Positions 54,497 through 63,178 of a stretch of 64,000 nucleotides of DNA are shown piece after piece. Origin of the DNA: an uncultured Ilumatobacter sp. GTDB lineage: Bacteria; Actinomycetota; Acidimicrobiia; Acidimicrobiales; Ilumatobacteraceae. Every line of letters begins with the position of its first letter. Position 1 is the stretch's first letter. The position numbers and the translations under genes were made by a program. The stretch covers positions 62,001 through 126,000 of the forward strand of contig CAJJBX010000001.1 of NCBI GenBank assembly GCA_905182555.1, in the 5' to 3' direction. The notes beneath the pieces were generated by a model, which saw nothing but the letters and a program-made list of their open reading frames with translations, was not told the origin of the DNA and did no database searches.

Positions 54497-54892
54497 ATGC
54501 CCACAATGACCGAGTTCTGCCAGATCGAAGCCAAGCTCAAGTTCACCCCGATTGGCGGAACTGCCACGGGCTTCCGTGTCGACGTTCCCTTCGAAGGGAC
54601 TGCGACCTCGAGTCACTGGGAAGGCGAACGTCAGGTTGTTGGCGTCGACATCGTCCGCGTGGGCTCCGACGGCGTGCAGGCGCTTGAGATTCGTGCCCGG
54701 ATCGGCGAGGGTGCTGATGCTGTTGCGTACCAGGCAATCGGCCGCGGTTCTGATGCCACCGGCCCGCAGGAATTGATCGTGTTCGAGACTGCCAACGAGG
54801 ATCTCGCCTTTCTTAACTCCGCTGTCGCTGTTGCGCTCGGTGGGATTGTTGGCAACAGGCTCAGCCTCACCGTGTCGCTCATTTCAGCCTGA
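54497..54892 (+). CDS. Small beta-rich protein of unknown function
   Basis: A 131-residue protein not confidently assigned to a family. It starts FCQIEAKLKFTPIGGTATGFRVDVPFEG and contains alternating strands, ALEIRARIGEGADAVAYQAIGRG and LIVFETANEDLAFLNS. The order suggests a DUF3237-like beta barrel. An AGGAGA site precedes ATG 54497. It is the last gene before the strong terminator, so it may be cotranscribed with the paa genes. Confidence 0.6.
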   Translation: MPTMTEFCQIEAKLKFTPIGGTATGFRVDVPFEGTATSSHWEGERQVVGVDIVRVGSDGVQALEIRARIGEGADAVAYQAIGRGSDATGPQELIVFETANEDLAFLNSAVAVALGGIVGNRLSLTVSLISA

Positions 54893-54912
54893 CCGGAGCT
54901 CGTCTGAACGCG

Positions 54913-54956
54913 ACGGAGCCGGCGCGACCAGTGGTCGCGCCGGCTCCGTTCTGTTT
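54913..54956 (+). terminator. Strong Rho-independent terminator
   Basis: ACGGAGCCGGCGCGACCA (54913-54930) is followed, one base later, by its exact reverse complement ending at 54949, then TCTGTTTTC. The long GC stem followed by a T run makes this a clear terminator for the paa operon. Confidence 0.88.
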
Positions 54957-54987
54957 TCAGGTTGTGTTCAGCGAGGTCGACCCGGGA

Positions 54988-55671
54988 TCAGCCGTTCTCC
55001 ATGTCATCCATGTCATCCATGTCATCCATGTCGGAGTGGCCAAGGCCTGCGGCGAGAGCGGCGTCGGTCGAACCGGCTAGGTCTTCGACGAAGTCGACGC
55101 AGGCGACCTTGTTGTCGATGAACTCGGCGGGGTGCACCACGAAAGACACAGCGTCGACGCCGGCGATTTGAGCGTTCTCGGCCGTCATGAAGCCGGTGCC
55201 GTTGTTGTCGCTCGTGAAGGCGAGGTGGATCTCGTTCGGGGGCGTGGCGGCGCCACCGATTTCGAACTGGTAGTGAGCCCCGGCGTTCCCGTTGGCGCAG
55301 GCCTGAGCATGCACGTGGCTGATGTAGTCGACGTTGGGTTCGAGGCCGGTCAGCTCGGTGGTCACCGTGGTGCCAGCGGTGTGGCGAGCGATCGTTGCAG
55401 TGCCTGCGGCGATTGCTTCTTCGTTTAAGCAAGGCAATTTGCGACGAGCGAGCGATGCTCCGGCGACGTCGTCGGCCGGGGTGGCGTCGGCGTCGCCCAT
55501 GTTCATGTCCATGTCCATGTCCATGTCCATGTTCGCGAACGATGTCATCGCGACGCCGGTCGTGGCGGGTTCGTCAGCGGCGCTGGTTGAGTCGGTATTG
55601 GAACCGCACGCGGTCAGTCCGAGCGCGAGTAGTGCGGGCACGGCAACGAACCACGCTATTGAAGTCTTCAT
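54988..55671 (-). CDS. Lipoprotein with Met/Asp repeats and a Cu/Zn-SOD-like or CHRD-type domain
   Basis: A 227-residue exported protein. The signal peptide ends in a lipobox, LALGLTACGS, with Cys at about residue 22. Next is a Met/Asp run (NMDMDMDMDMNMGDAD), then a beta-sandwich domain with LTGLEPNVDYISHVHAQACANGNAGAHYQFEIGG, where His residues could bind metal. The tail repeats MDD three times before ENG. Methionine-rich runs are typical of periplasmic copper binders, so copper handling is a reasonable but unproven idea. The segment near 55430 reads awkwardly and may hold an indel. Confidence 0.7.
   Translation of the reverse strand: MKTSIAWFVAVPALLALGLTACGSNTDSTSAADEPATTGVAMTSFANMDMDMDMDMNMGDADATPADDVAGASLARRKLPCLNEEAIAAGTATIARHTAGTTVTTELTGLEPNVDYISHVHAQACANGNAGAHYQFEIGGAATPPNEIHLAFTSDNNGTGFMTAENAQIAGVDAVSFVVHPAEFIDNKVACVDFVEDLAGSTDAALAAGLGHSDMDDMDDMDDMENG
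55001..55032. repeat. 9-bp tandem repeat coding for MDD
   Basis: ATGTCATCC is repeated three times plus a partial unit on the plus strand, giving the Met-Asp-Asp tail of the lipoprotein on the minus strand. Confidence 0.85.
55499..55534. repeat. 6-bp tandem repeat coding for Met-Asp
   Basis: Six ATGTYC units, four of them identical ATGTCC, code for the MDMDMDMDMNM run in the lipoprotein. The tract is prone to slippage, so the number of Met-Asp pairs may vary among strains. Confidence 0.85.
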
Positions 55672-55716
55672 TGGGGGTCTCCTGTGTGTTGTTCGTGAAT
55701 GGATGGCTGAGGCAAC

Positions 55717-56247
55717 TCAGGCCATTGGTGGTCCACGAACACGGAGCCGGGCGCCGAGCACTGTTTCGACGAGAACGTCGATTCGCCAGTGCGGCAGCTG
55801 TAGAGCGGTGGGGGAGAAGTCCGGCGCTTTGGAAACGAGGAACGCTTCGATAACCCGGCGACTCGCGCTGAGTAGCCGAAGGGCAGCCCAGGCGACGAGC
55901 GGCTGGAGGGCAAGGCCGAAGAGAACGGGAGTTGACAGCAGCGAACTGGTCGAACCGGTGCTGATGCGTTCGCCGATTTCCATGGCTGCGAACAAGCCGA
56001 CCTGCACGCCAACCAGAAGCGCGAGCGACGGTGCTCGGCCAGTGTCGCGTCGAAGAACTCGGACGGTTCCGAACCATGCCGCGACACACAGGGCGATGAC
56101 GATAGCCGGGCCAAGGACATCGAAGTATTCGTGTGACACGATGCTCTCGCCGGTTTCGGCGAGGTAGCCGATTTCGTGCGCTGTCATTGCTCCCGCTGCT
56201 GCGAGCGCGGCGATCCCAAAAGGGTCAACGCGACGGGCAGAACTCAT
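55717..56247 (-). CDS. Polytopic membrane protein of unknown function
   Basis: A 176-residue protein with about four hydrophobic stretches: GIAALAAAGAMTAHEIGYL, VLGPAIVIALCVAAWFGTV, LALLVGVQVGLFAAMEIGE and VLFGLALQPLVAWAALRLL. No family was recognised. The HEIGYL and AMEIGERI segments are polar patches in helices that might bind metal. It is 45 bases upstream of the Met/Asp lipoprotein on the same strand, so both may belong to one envelope or metal-related unit. Confidence 0.65.
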   Translation of the reverse strand: MSSARRVDPFGIAALAAAGAMTAHEIGYLAETGESIVSHEYFDVLGPAIVIALCVAAWFGTVRVLRRDTGRAPSLALLVGVQVGLFAAMEIGERISTGSTSSLLSTPVLFGLALQPLVAWAALRLLSASRRVIEAFLVSKAPDFSPTALQLPHWRIDVLVETVLGARLRVRGPPMA

Positions 56248-56682
56248 ACCCAAAAGGCTAACTGCCAGGCTCCATACCGTGTGGCCGGGAGCTTTGCCGT
56301 CGGTCACGTCAGCCTGCGAGTCGGTAGTGGCCGTCGACGACTTGGAGGTGCACGACGTTCCACGTTGACCGTTTGATCGCCGCTGCTTCGATGGCGGTGC
56401 GTGCGTCGGGGTGGATTGATTGTTTGGGTAGTCGGGCTTGGATGATGTTGCTTTGGGTGCGTCGTGCGGTGGGGCGCATGTGGGTGCCGCTGAAGCGTGT
56501 TGTTTCGGTGTGGCCGTGGTGATGCGAATCGTGGATCGGATTTTGGATTGTGCTTGCCGTCGTCCTTGGAATCCTGGGCTTCTTCGTCCTGTCGACCGTT
56601 TGGTTCATGACGCGCCCGAAGCACCGCACTCGCCCTCAGTTGCCAGCACGCGAGACCGAGCGCAAAGGCTTCTGGCTGGTGG
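56248..56682. other. Region without a confident gene
   Basis: A minus frame ending at 56309 (RPTARRTQSNIIQARLPKQS then VVHLQVVDGHYRLAG) has codons unlike neighbouring genes, with many A/T-ending positions on its plus-strand reading. It may be a short hypothetical protein or a remnant. A plus frame from GTG 56550 encodes a hydrophobic LAVVLGILGFFVLSTVWFMT helix with a basic tail and could be a one-pass membrane peptide, but it runs into the antisense acyl-CoA dehydrogenase. Neither is firm. Confidence 0.4.
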
Positions 56683-57873
56683 TTACTGCTGGGTGCCGCG
56701 GAGGTACTTACCGACGATGCCGCGGCGGACTTCTTGGGTGCCAGCACCGATCTCGAGCAGCTTGGCGTCGCGGTAGAGACGGTTGACTTCCATCTCCCAC
56801 ATGTAGCCAGCGCCGCCGTGGATCTGGACTGCCTCGTCGGCGGCCTCGCGCATCATTTTGGTGGCGTGCAGGATCGCCGCGGCGGAGTGGGCGTGCACGG
56901 CGCCGCGGCCAGCTTCTGTCTCTTCAGCGCCGGCGCACATGGCAAGCACTCGGTAGACGTAGGCCTTGGCGATCTGAACGCCGACCCACATGTCGGCGAG
57001 CTTGAACTCGATTGCCTGGAAGTCGATGATCGGCTTGTCGAACTGCTTGCGGGTGAGGGCATAGTCCAAGCTCAACTCGAGGCACCGCTCAGCCATGCCA
57101 ACAGCAGCTGGTGCGAGGAAGATGCGCTCGACATCGAGCCCGCTCATGACGACGCCAACGCCACCGTTTAGCTCGCCGACGATGTTGGCGGCGGGTACAC
57201 GGCAGTCGTTGAACACCAATTCGGCGGTCGGGCTGCCGCGGTAGCCCATCTTGCTGAGCTTCTGGGCAACTGCGAATCCCGGGGTCTTGGTCTCCAGGAC
57301 AAAAGCGGTGATGCCGCGATGGCCGGCAGCGAGATTGGTCTTTGCGTAGACGAGGACGATGTCGGCAATGGGCCCGTTGGTGATGTACGTCTTCGAGCCG
57401 TTGAGGATGTATTCGTCGCCGTCCTTCACTGCAGTTGTGGCCATCGAGCCGAGGGCGTCGGAGCCGGCGCCGGGTTCGGTCAGGCCAAGCGCACCGATGA
57501 TCGAACCGTCGCACATGCCTGGCAGGTAGCGCTGCTTGATGTCGTCGTTGGCGTTACGCAAGATGTTGTTGCCGCACAGGTTGTCGTGAGCACCCCAGGT
57601 GAGCATTGCCGACGCGTTGTACTTACCCATTGCCTGGCAGATGAGGCCCTGCTCGAACAGGCCGAGCCCTTGGCCCCCGTACTTCTCCGGCATGGTGATG
57701 CCGAGGTAGCCATGCTTGGCAAACAACGGGAAGAGAGTGTCGGGGCATTCTTCGGTGTTGTCCATCTCCGCGGCGAGCGGGAGAAGTTGCTCGCGGCTGA
57801 AGCGCTCAGCTTCGTCGAGGATCTGTTGTTGCACGTCGTTCAGTTCGAACGCGTCGGGGGTGAGGGTGGTCAT
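56683..57873 (-). CDS. Acyl-CoA dehydrogenase (isovaleryl/short-branched-chain-like)
   Basis: A 396-residue acyl-CoA dehydrogenase. ALGLTEPGAGSDALGSM binds FAD and ILNGSKTYITNGPIAD follows. The C-terminal IHGGAGYMWEMEVNRLYRDAKLLEIGAGTQEVRRGIV contains the usual catalytic region. GYLGITMPEKYGGQGLGL marks the N-terminal helices. The set with the downstream 3-methylcrotonyl-type carboxylase suggests leucine or acyclic-terpenoid breakdown. ATG 57873 follows AGGAGATCACC. Confidence 0.9.
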   Translation of the reverse strand: MTTLTPDAFELNDVQQQILDEAERFSREQLLPLAAEMDNTEECPDTLFPLFAKHGYLGITMPEKYGGQGLGLFEQGLICQAMGKYNASAMLTWGAHDNLCGNNILRNANDDIKQRYLPGMCDGSIIGALGLTEPGAGSDALGSMATTAVKDGDEYILNGSKTYITNGPIADIVLVYAKTNLAAGHRGITAFVLETKTPGFAVAQKLSKMGYRGSPTAELVFNDCRVPAANIVGELNGGVGVVMSGLDVERIFLAPAAVGMAERCLELSLDYALTRKQFDKPIIDFQAIEFKLADMWVGVQIAKAYVYRVLAMCAGAEETEAGRGAVHAHSAAAILHATKMMREAADEAVQIHGGAGYMWEMEVNRLYRDAKLLEIGAGTQEVRRGIVGKYLRGTQQ

Positions 57874-57886
57874 GGTGATCTCCTGG

Positions 57887-58723
57887 TCAGAGGGTGCCGG
57901 CTGCGGGGCCATCGGTGGCGCCGCCAGCGAAGGCTTGAGCGATGTTCATCCAGGCGGTCGCGACGTCGCCGGTAACTGCAAGACCGGTGTCGTCGACGTG
58001 CCGACGCTGGGTAGTGACGAGACAGAAGTCGATTGCCGCGCCGGTGATCGTGTCGGCCGCGTCGTCGGGGCCGAAGTCCCATGTGGCGCCGGACGGTGAG
58101 GTCAGCGCCACGTAAACTGGGGCAGACGGCGCGTCGAGTCTGCGATTGATGTAGCTCCACTTGTGTGTGATGAAGCCGAGTTGAGCAATGTGGCGGATGC
58201 GGTCGGTGTCTGGACGTTCCGGTGCGTTGATTTTGTTCTGCCGCAACGTGTCGACAATGTCTTGGCCGTGCGCCCACGCTTCCATCAGGCGGGCCGTGAG
58301 AAAGGACTTCGATCCCATCGAGGGGCCGTACCAGATCACACGATCTTGGTCACCGAGCGATGCCGACGCCTCAGACAGAACGCGTCGGTTGGCGCGCCAC
58401 GCGTGGAGCAACTCGTCGGGAGACATCGCCCGGTAGTCGCCAAGGGTGGCGAGATCCATCGCGTCAGCAGCGGCATCGGGGCTCATTGTCGACATCAGCT
58501 CGCCGGTCAGCGCAGTGAACCGATCGGGGTCGGTGATGGCCAGCGCCGCGGTCCAGTCAAAGTAGGTGAGGTGGCCGATCTGGTCGGCAATCGACCAACG
58601 CGGGCTTGGGGTAGCGAGCGCCCAGGCCTCGGGCTCGAGGTCAGCAATGATCGAGTCGAGCGCGTCATGTTCGGCGACCAGATCGGCACGAATGGTTTCG
58701 ACTGTGGGGGCTGCGTCATTCAT
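57887..58723 (-). CDS. TIGR03084-type DinB/maleylpyruvate isomerase-like metal-binding protein
   Basis: A 278-residue protein. The N-terminal DinB-like four-helix bundle has LVAEHDALDSIIADL and WSIADQIGHLTYFDW, whose His residues would bind metal, plus RLMEAWAHGQDIVD. The C-terminal domain has the SCP2-like DFCLVTTQRRHVDDTGL pattern, typical of actinobacterial TIGR03084 proteins, some of which use mycothiol. It lies 13 bases upstream of the acyl-CoA dehydrogenase, same strand, suggesting one operon with the TetR gene. Confidence 0.85.
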   Translation of the reverse strand: MNDAAPTVETIRADLVAEHDALDSIIADLEPEAWALATPSPRWSIADQIGHLTYFDWTAALAITDPDRFTALTGELMSTMSPDAAADAMDLATLGDYRAMSPDELLHAWRANRRVLSEASASLGDQDRVIWYGPSMGSKSFLTARLMEAWAHGQDIVDTLRQNKINAPERPDTDRIRHIAQLGFITHKWSYINRRLDAPSAPVYVALTSPSGATWDFGPDDAADTITGAAIDFCLVTTQRRHVDDTGLAVTGDVATAWMNIAQAFAGGATDGPAAGTL

Positions 58724-58735
58724 ATGGTCAGGCTT

Positions 58736-59371
58736 TCAGGTCTCGTCGTTGCGAAGCGAGCGGAGGATGAGGTCGGTCATCTCGGCGCTCGCCTCGTCAC
58801 GGGTCATGTTCATGTCGGCAAGGACGCCGGGTTGGCTGAAGTACAGGCCGGTTCCGGCGAGCGTGCCCGCGGCGACGGCAGGGGAGACGTCGCGAAATTC
58901 GCCCGACGCGATGCCCATTTTGATGAAGCCCTCGCTCACCGACATCACGTATCGGAAGTGGCGGTCGAGTAATCGGCGGGCAGCGGGGTCGTCGTCGAGG
59001 TCGTCAGCGAACGCTGCGGTGAGTCGCTGCAGTTCGAGCGCACCATTGATGTACGAGCGGACCTGTTCGGCGATTGGAGCGTCATGATCGACTGTGTCGA
59101 GCGCGCTGCGCCCCACGCGGTGCAGGAATCGGTCAAGGACTATCAGGACGAGTGCATCTTTTGAAGGTGCCAGTTCATACAGCGTCCGGCGTGAACAGCC
59201 GACAGCGCTCGCGAGGGCGGCCACCGTTGCCGTGGAAAAGCCGCGTTCCAAAAACCGTGTCTCGAGTTGATCAAGGATCTCGCGGTGCCGCGCGCCCAAA
59301 CGCTCTTCAGCGCGTCGCGGAAGCAACGGTTGAGGTGCGGTACCAAAAGTCACGTTCTGGTACCATACCAT
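58736..59371 (-). CDS. TetR-family transcriptional regulator
   Basis: A 211-residue TetR regulator. The helix-turn-helix covers REILDQLETRFLERGFSTATVAALASAVGCSRRTLYELAPSKDAL (residues about 29-73). ATG 59371 is the only ATG, but GGTACCA/TGGTACC repeats lie just inside it at 59339-59364, so a downstream TTG start is possible. It is divergent from the carboxyltransferase operon and followed on its own strand by the DinB and acyl-CoA dehydrogenase genes, and probably regulates both units. Confidence 0.83.
   Translation of the reverse strand: MVWYQNVTFGTAPQPLLPRRAEERLGARHREILDQLETRFLERGFSTATVAALASAVGCSRRTLYELAPSKDALVLIVLDRFLHRVGRSALDTVDHDAPIAEQVRSYINGALELQRLTAAFADDLDDDPAARRLLDRHFRYVMSVSEGFIKMGIASGEFRDVSPAVAAGTLAGTGLYFSQPGVLADMNMTRDEASAEMTDLILRSLRNDET
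59339..59364. promoter_or_regulatory. GGTACCA/TGGTACC inverted repeat, possible TetR operator
   Basis: GGTACCA (59339-59345) and TGGTACC (59358-59364) form an inverted repeat with a 12-base spacer in the divergent promoter region of the TetR and carboxyltransferase genes. A second palindrome, ACCATTGGT, follows at 59367-59375. Confidence 0.5.
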
Positions 59372-59445
59372 TGGTCGGACCTCTTGGCGAGCGCCGAGTA
59401 TCAGACAAGACGTACGCAGAGCAGTCGATCAGAACAGGGGAAAGC

Positions 59446-61050
59446 ATGGCAATCGGCAGTGTGATCAAGAGTCGTCTGGATAAAAAGTCAGACGATTACA
59501 AGGCGAACCTCGCGGAGATGCAAAAGCTCTGGGACGTGGTCGCTGCCGAGATGGCGAACGTGCCGGGCATTGGCGGACAACGCTACGTCGACCGCCATCG
59601 CAAACGCGGCAAAATGCTTGTACGCGAACGGATTGAGAATCTGATCGACCCGAACACGCCGTTCCTCGAACTCAGCCCGCTGGCTGCATGGGGAACCGAT
59701 GACCCGATCGGTGTCGGTGTCGCGTCGGGCATCGGCACGGTCGAAGGCGTCGAGTGCCTGATCACCGGTACTGACATGACGGTGCGCGGCGGCTCGGCCA
59801 ACCCCACCACGTGGAAGAAGAGTCAGCGCTTCACCGAGATCGCCAAGGAAAACCGGCTGCCGGTCATCAATCTGAACGAATCGGCCGGAGCCGACCTACC
59901 CCGCCAAGCCGACCTGTTCATCCAAGGCGGAGCGAGCTTTCGTGACCTCACACAGCTGTCGCAGATGGGCATCCCGACGATCACGATGGCATTCGGCCCT
60001 AACACTGCTGGCGGCGCGTACACCCCGGGCACGAGTGACTACACGGTCTTCGTCAAAGACAGGGCAACCGCCTACCTAGGTTCACCGCCCTTGGTGAAAA
60101 TGGCCACAGGCGAAGATGCTGACGCTGAAAGCTTAGGCGGCGCAGACATGCACACACAGATTTCAGGTGTAGGTGACTATTTAGCCCAAGACGAAATGGA
60201 TGCATTACGCATGTGCAGAGAGGTGGTATCCCACCTTAACTGGCAGAAGCTCGGCCCGGGTCCGACCGAATCCCCTGACGAACCGATCTATGACCCTGCT
60301 GAATTGTTGGGTTGCGCCTCGGCTGATGTGCGTATCCCCTTCGATATTCGCGAGGTCTACGCCCGACTCCTTGACGGCAGCCGCTTCGAAGAGTTCAAGC
60401 CCCTGTACGGAGACAAACTCGTCTGCGGCTGGGCGTCGATTCACGGCTTCCCCGTCGGCGTGCTCGGCAACAACGGCATCCTCTTTTCTGAGGAGGCCAA
60501 GAAGGGTGCGCAGTTCATCCAGCTCTGCAACAAGACGAACACGCCGCTGGTGTTCTTGCACAACATCACGGGTTTCATGGTCGGCTCGAAGGCCGAGCAG
60601 GGCGGCATCATTCGCAACGGCGCCAAGCTCATTAATGCGGTGTCGAACTCGACCGTGCCGCACTTCAACCTCATGGTTGGGGCGAGCTATGGCGCCGGCA
60701 ACTACGGCATGGCCGGCAAGGCCTACAACCCGCGCTTCATCTTTACGTGGCCCAACCATCGCATCGCCGTGATGGGCCCGAAACAGCTCGCCGGCGTCAT
60801 GGACATTGTTGCTCGCAACAGTGCTGCCGGTCGCGGGGTCGAAGTCGACGAGGAAGCGCTACAAGCGCAAACTGCTGCACTTGAAGCCCAGATCGAACAC
60901 GAGTCGACAGCGCTCTATTCGACCGGCCGACTGTGGGACGACGGGATCATCCATCCGGCTGATTCGAGAACCGTTTTGGGCATGGCCCTGTCAGCGGCGC
61001 ACAGCAACGAAGTTGTTGGAGCCACGAGCTACGGCGTGTGGAGGCACTGA
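59446..61050 (+). CDS. Acyl-CoA carboxylase carboxyltransferase, methylcrotonyl/geranyl-CoA type
   Basis: A 534-residue carboxyltransferase. Landmarks are [56 protein letters not shown] (the MCC-type form of the oxyanion loop), [18 protein letters not shown] and [16 protein letters not shown]. The GGAYTP form and QADLF segment point to 3-methylcrotonyl- or geranyl-CoA carboxylase rather than propionyl-CoA carboxylase. It works with the biotin carboxylase encoded next. ATG 59446 is preceded by AGGGGAA. Confidence 0.88.
   Translation: MAIGSVIKSRLDKKSDDYKANLAEMQKLWDVVAAEMANVPGIGGQRYVDRHRKRGKMLVRERIENLIDPNTPFLELSPLAAWGTDDPIGVGVASGIGTVEGVECLITGTDMTVRGGSANPTTWKKSQRFTEIAKENRLPVINLNESAGADLPRQADLFIQGGASFRDLTQLSQMGIPTITMAFGPNTAGGAYTPGTSDYTVFVKDRATAYLGSPPLVKMATGEDADAESLGGADMHTQISGVGDYLAQDEMDALRMCREVVSHLNWQKLGPGPTESPDEPIYDPAELLGCASADVRIPFDIREVYARLLDGSRFEEFKPLYGDKLVCGWASIHGFPVGVLGNNGILFSEEAKKGAQFIQLCNKTNTPLVFLHNITGFMVGSKAEQGGIIRNGAKLINAVSNSTVPHFNLMVGASYGAGNYGMAGKAYNPRFIFTWPNHRIAVMGPKQLAGVMDIVARNSAAGRGVEVDEEALQAQTAALEAQIEHESTALYSTGRLWDDGIIHPADSRTVLGMALSAAHSNEVVGATSYGVWRH
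60050..60245 (+). other. Low-GC codon patch in the carboxyltransferase gene
   Basis: Within about 195 bases codons such as TTA (three), CTA, AGG, AGA, GTA, TCA and GGT are frequent, while they are almost absent in the rest of this gene. Protein sequence remains in frame and family-like. It looks like a replaced segment from a lower-GC relative, by recombination or by assembly. Confidence 0.55.
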
Positions 61051-61051
61051 G

Positions 61052-63124
61052 ATGACTGCATCAAATGAATTGACAGGGTTGAGTGACCAGTGGGCCCCGC
61101 CCGAGGGCACCGATCCCGCGCCGCAGCGGCCAATTAACAAGTTGCTCATCGCCAACCGCGGCGAGATCGCCGTCCGGATTGCGCGTACCGCGCACCGGCT
61201 CGGCATGGGAACTGTCGGGGTGTACTCCGAGCCTGCGCGCCAACGCGCTGCACGTCGACGCCGTTGACGTCGCAGTGGCACTTGGCGGCGAGACCGCAGC
61301 CGAGTCGTACTTGCGCGGCGATGCGATCATTGCTGCTGCGAAGGCAACGGGTGCCGATGCGATCCACCCGGGTTATGGCTTCCTCGCGGAGAACGCGGTC
61401 TTTGCCCAGGCTGTCGAAGACGCCGGTTTGATCTGGGTTGGGCCGACGCCCGAACAGATCACACTGCTCGGCGACAAGGTTGCTGCCAAGCGAGCGGCCG
61501 TGGAAGCTGGCGTGCCAACCACCCCGATCTGGGAAGTCGGCGACGATGGTGCGGTGCCTGACGGGGTGCCCATGCCTGCGCTTGTTAAGGCTGCAGCCGG
61601 AGGCGGTGGGCGTGGCATGCGCGTCGTGACCGACCCGGTGCTTCTGGCTGAATCGATCCTCTCCGCGAGTCGCGAAGCCAAGGCTGCGTTCGGTGACGGT
61701 GCCGTGTTCATCGAGCCGTACATCGAACGCGGTCGACACATCGAAGTCCAAATCATGGGGGACCAGTACGGCCACGTCGTTCATCTCGGCGAGCGCGAAT
61801 GTTCGATTCAGCGGCGCAACCAAAAGTGATCGAAGAAGCTCCCTCCCCCTATATCTCCGACGACACTCGCAAGAAAATGGGTCGCGATGCCGTCAAACTC
61901 GCCAAGTCCGTCAACTACGAAGGTGCAGGCACCGTCGAGTTCCTTGTCGATGAGTCAGATAACGGTCAGGTGATCAACTTCCTCGAGGTCAATACACGGC
62001 TGCAGGTCGAGCACCCGGTGACTGAAGAAGTGACTGGCTTCGACCTCGTCGAGATGCAATTGCGTGTCGCCTCGGGCGAACCGTTGGGGGTCTCGCAAGA
62101 CGAAGTCACTGTCACTGGCCATGCCATCGAGGTGCGCGTGGTCGCGGAAAATCCGGCGACGAACTGGATGCCGTCGACCGGCGAAATCACTGCGTTCGAT
62201 GTCAGCGACGATGTCCGCACAGACACCGGCATCCGTGCTGGTGCGGTGATTTCTCCGAACTACGATTCGCTCCTTGCCAAGGTCATTGCATACGCACCGA
62301 CCCGCCACGACGCGGCTCGTTTGCTCGCCCGGGCACTTCGCACGTCGCAGGTCAAGGGCGTCGACACGAACATCGACATGCTCGTCGCAACGCTCGGAGA
62401 GCGCGACTTTCTCGCGGCGAAAACGCCGACGGCGTACCTTGCTGAGCATCCCGATGTCCTCACTCCGGCGGGTCCCGTCGGAGACGACCGGGTGGCACTT
62501 CTGCTGGCTGCGGTGTTTGCCGAAGAGCGGCGAACACGTGGCGACGACAAGCATCACGGTTTTGCACCCTCCGGCTTTCGCACCCTGCGAATCCAAGGCC
62601 AACGTCAGACCTGGACCGACGGTGCGACCGATCATCAGGTCGAATACGTGGTCGATTCGCGATCGACCGCGTCGGTGTCAATCGGTGCCTGGCCGACGCC
62701 GACTGATGACGGGGCCACGCGCACCAGCGCCTGCCTGCCTGCTGTCTTCATCTGCGGAGGGCTGGGGTCGCCTGGAGGGCGTCGCCACCACAGCTCGAGC
62801 CTTTCTCGACGTCTCCATCGACGGAGCGCCCGCTGGAAGGCTCGAGTTCGATCTCTTTTCACCCAGTTACCCCGATTCGTCGAGCACGAGCTGGACGACG
62901 CTGGCGGTGGCCCGGTGTGCCCGCTTCCCGGCACCGTCATTGCTGTCCATGTTGAAGTTGGTCAGACCGTCGGTGAAGGCCATGTCCTGATGGTGGTTGA
63001 GGCAATGAAGATGGAACACAAGATCACCGCAACCACAGCTGCCACGGTCGGCGAAGTGCGCTTTGCTGTCGGCGATCGAGTCGACCAGGGCGATCTTCTT
63101 GTCGCACTCGAGGCAACCGAATGA
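61052..63124 (+). CDS. Biotin carboxylase/BCCP alpha chain of an acyl-CoA carboxylase, with several frame breaks
   Basis: The chain starts [14 protein letters not shown] and has the biotin carboxylase signature [20 protein letters not shown]. Frame breaks occur near 61231 and 61824. Between them the frame reads [16 protein letters not shown] and [13 protein letters not shown]; after 61824 it reads [17 protein letters not shown]. The C-terminus is a biotinyl domain, [13 protein letters not shown] with the lysine. The linker at about 62715-62850 is disordered in every frame and probably contains two more indels. Corrected length is about 690 residues, normal for MCC, PCC or geranyl-CoA carboxylase alpha chains. 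It carboxylates biotin with ATP and bicarbonate. Confidence 0.87.
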
Positions 63125-63133
63125 ACTACGGAC

Positions 63134-63159
63134 GGGGTCAGGCCCCTTTCGCAACTCTG
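63134..63159. repeat. Dispersed 26-bp repeat, copy 2 (inverted)
   Basis: Identical to the reverse complement of 46961-46986, placed between the carboxylase alpha chain and the AtuA-like gene. Here the outer GTTGCG/CGCAAC arms are not both present, only the GGGG/CCCC core hairpin. Confidence 0.6.
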
Positions 63160-63178
63160 TGCCTCGGGAGCGTTCACG

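Noticed and set aside
62795..62852. Embedded cyclophilin fragment ([19 protein letters not shown]) in the carboxylase gene
   Set aside because: The similarity is short, no further cyclophilin motifs follow, and the BT linker of carboxylases can contain LDVxIDG; kept only as a low-interest finding.
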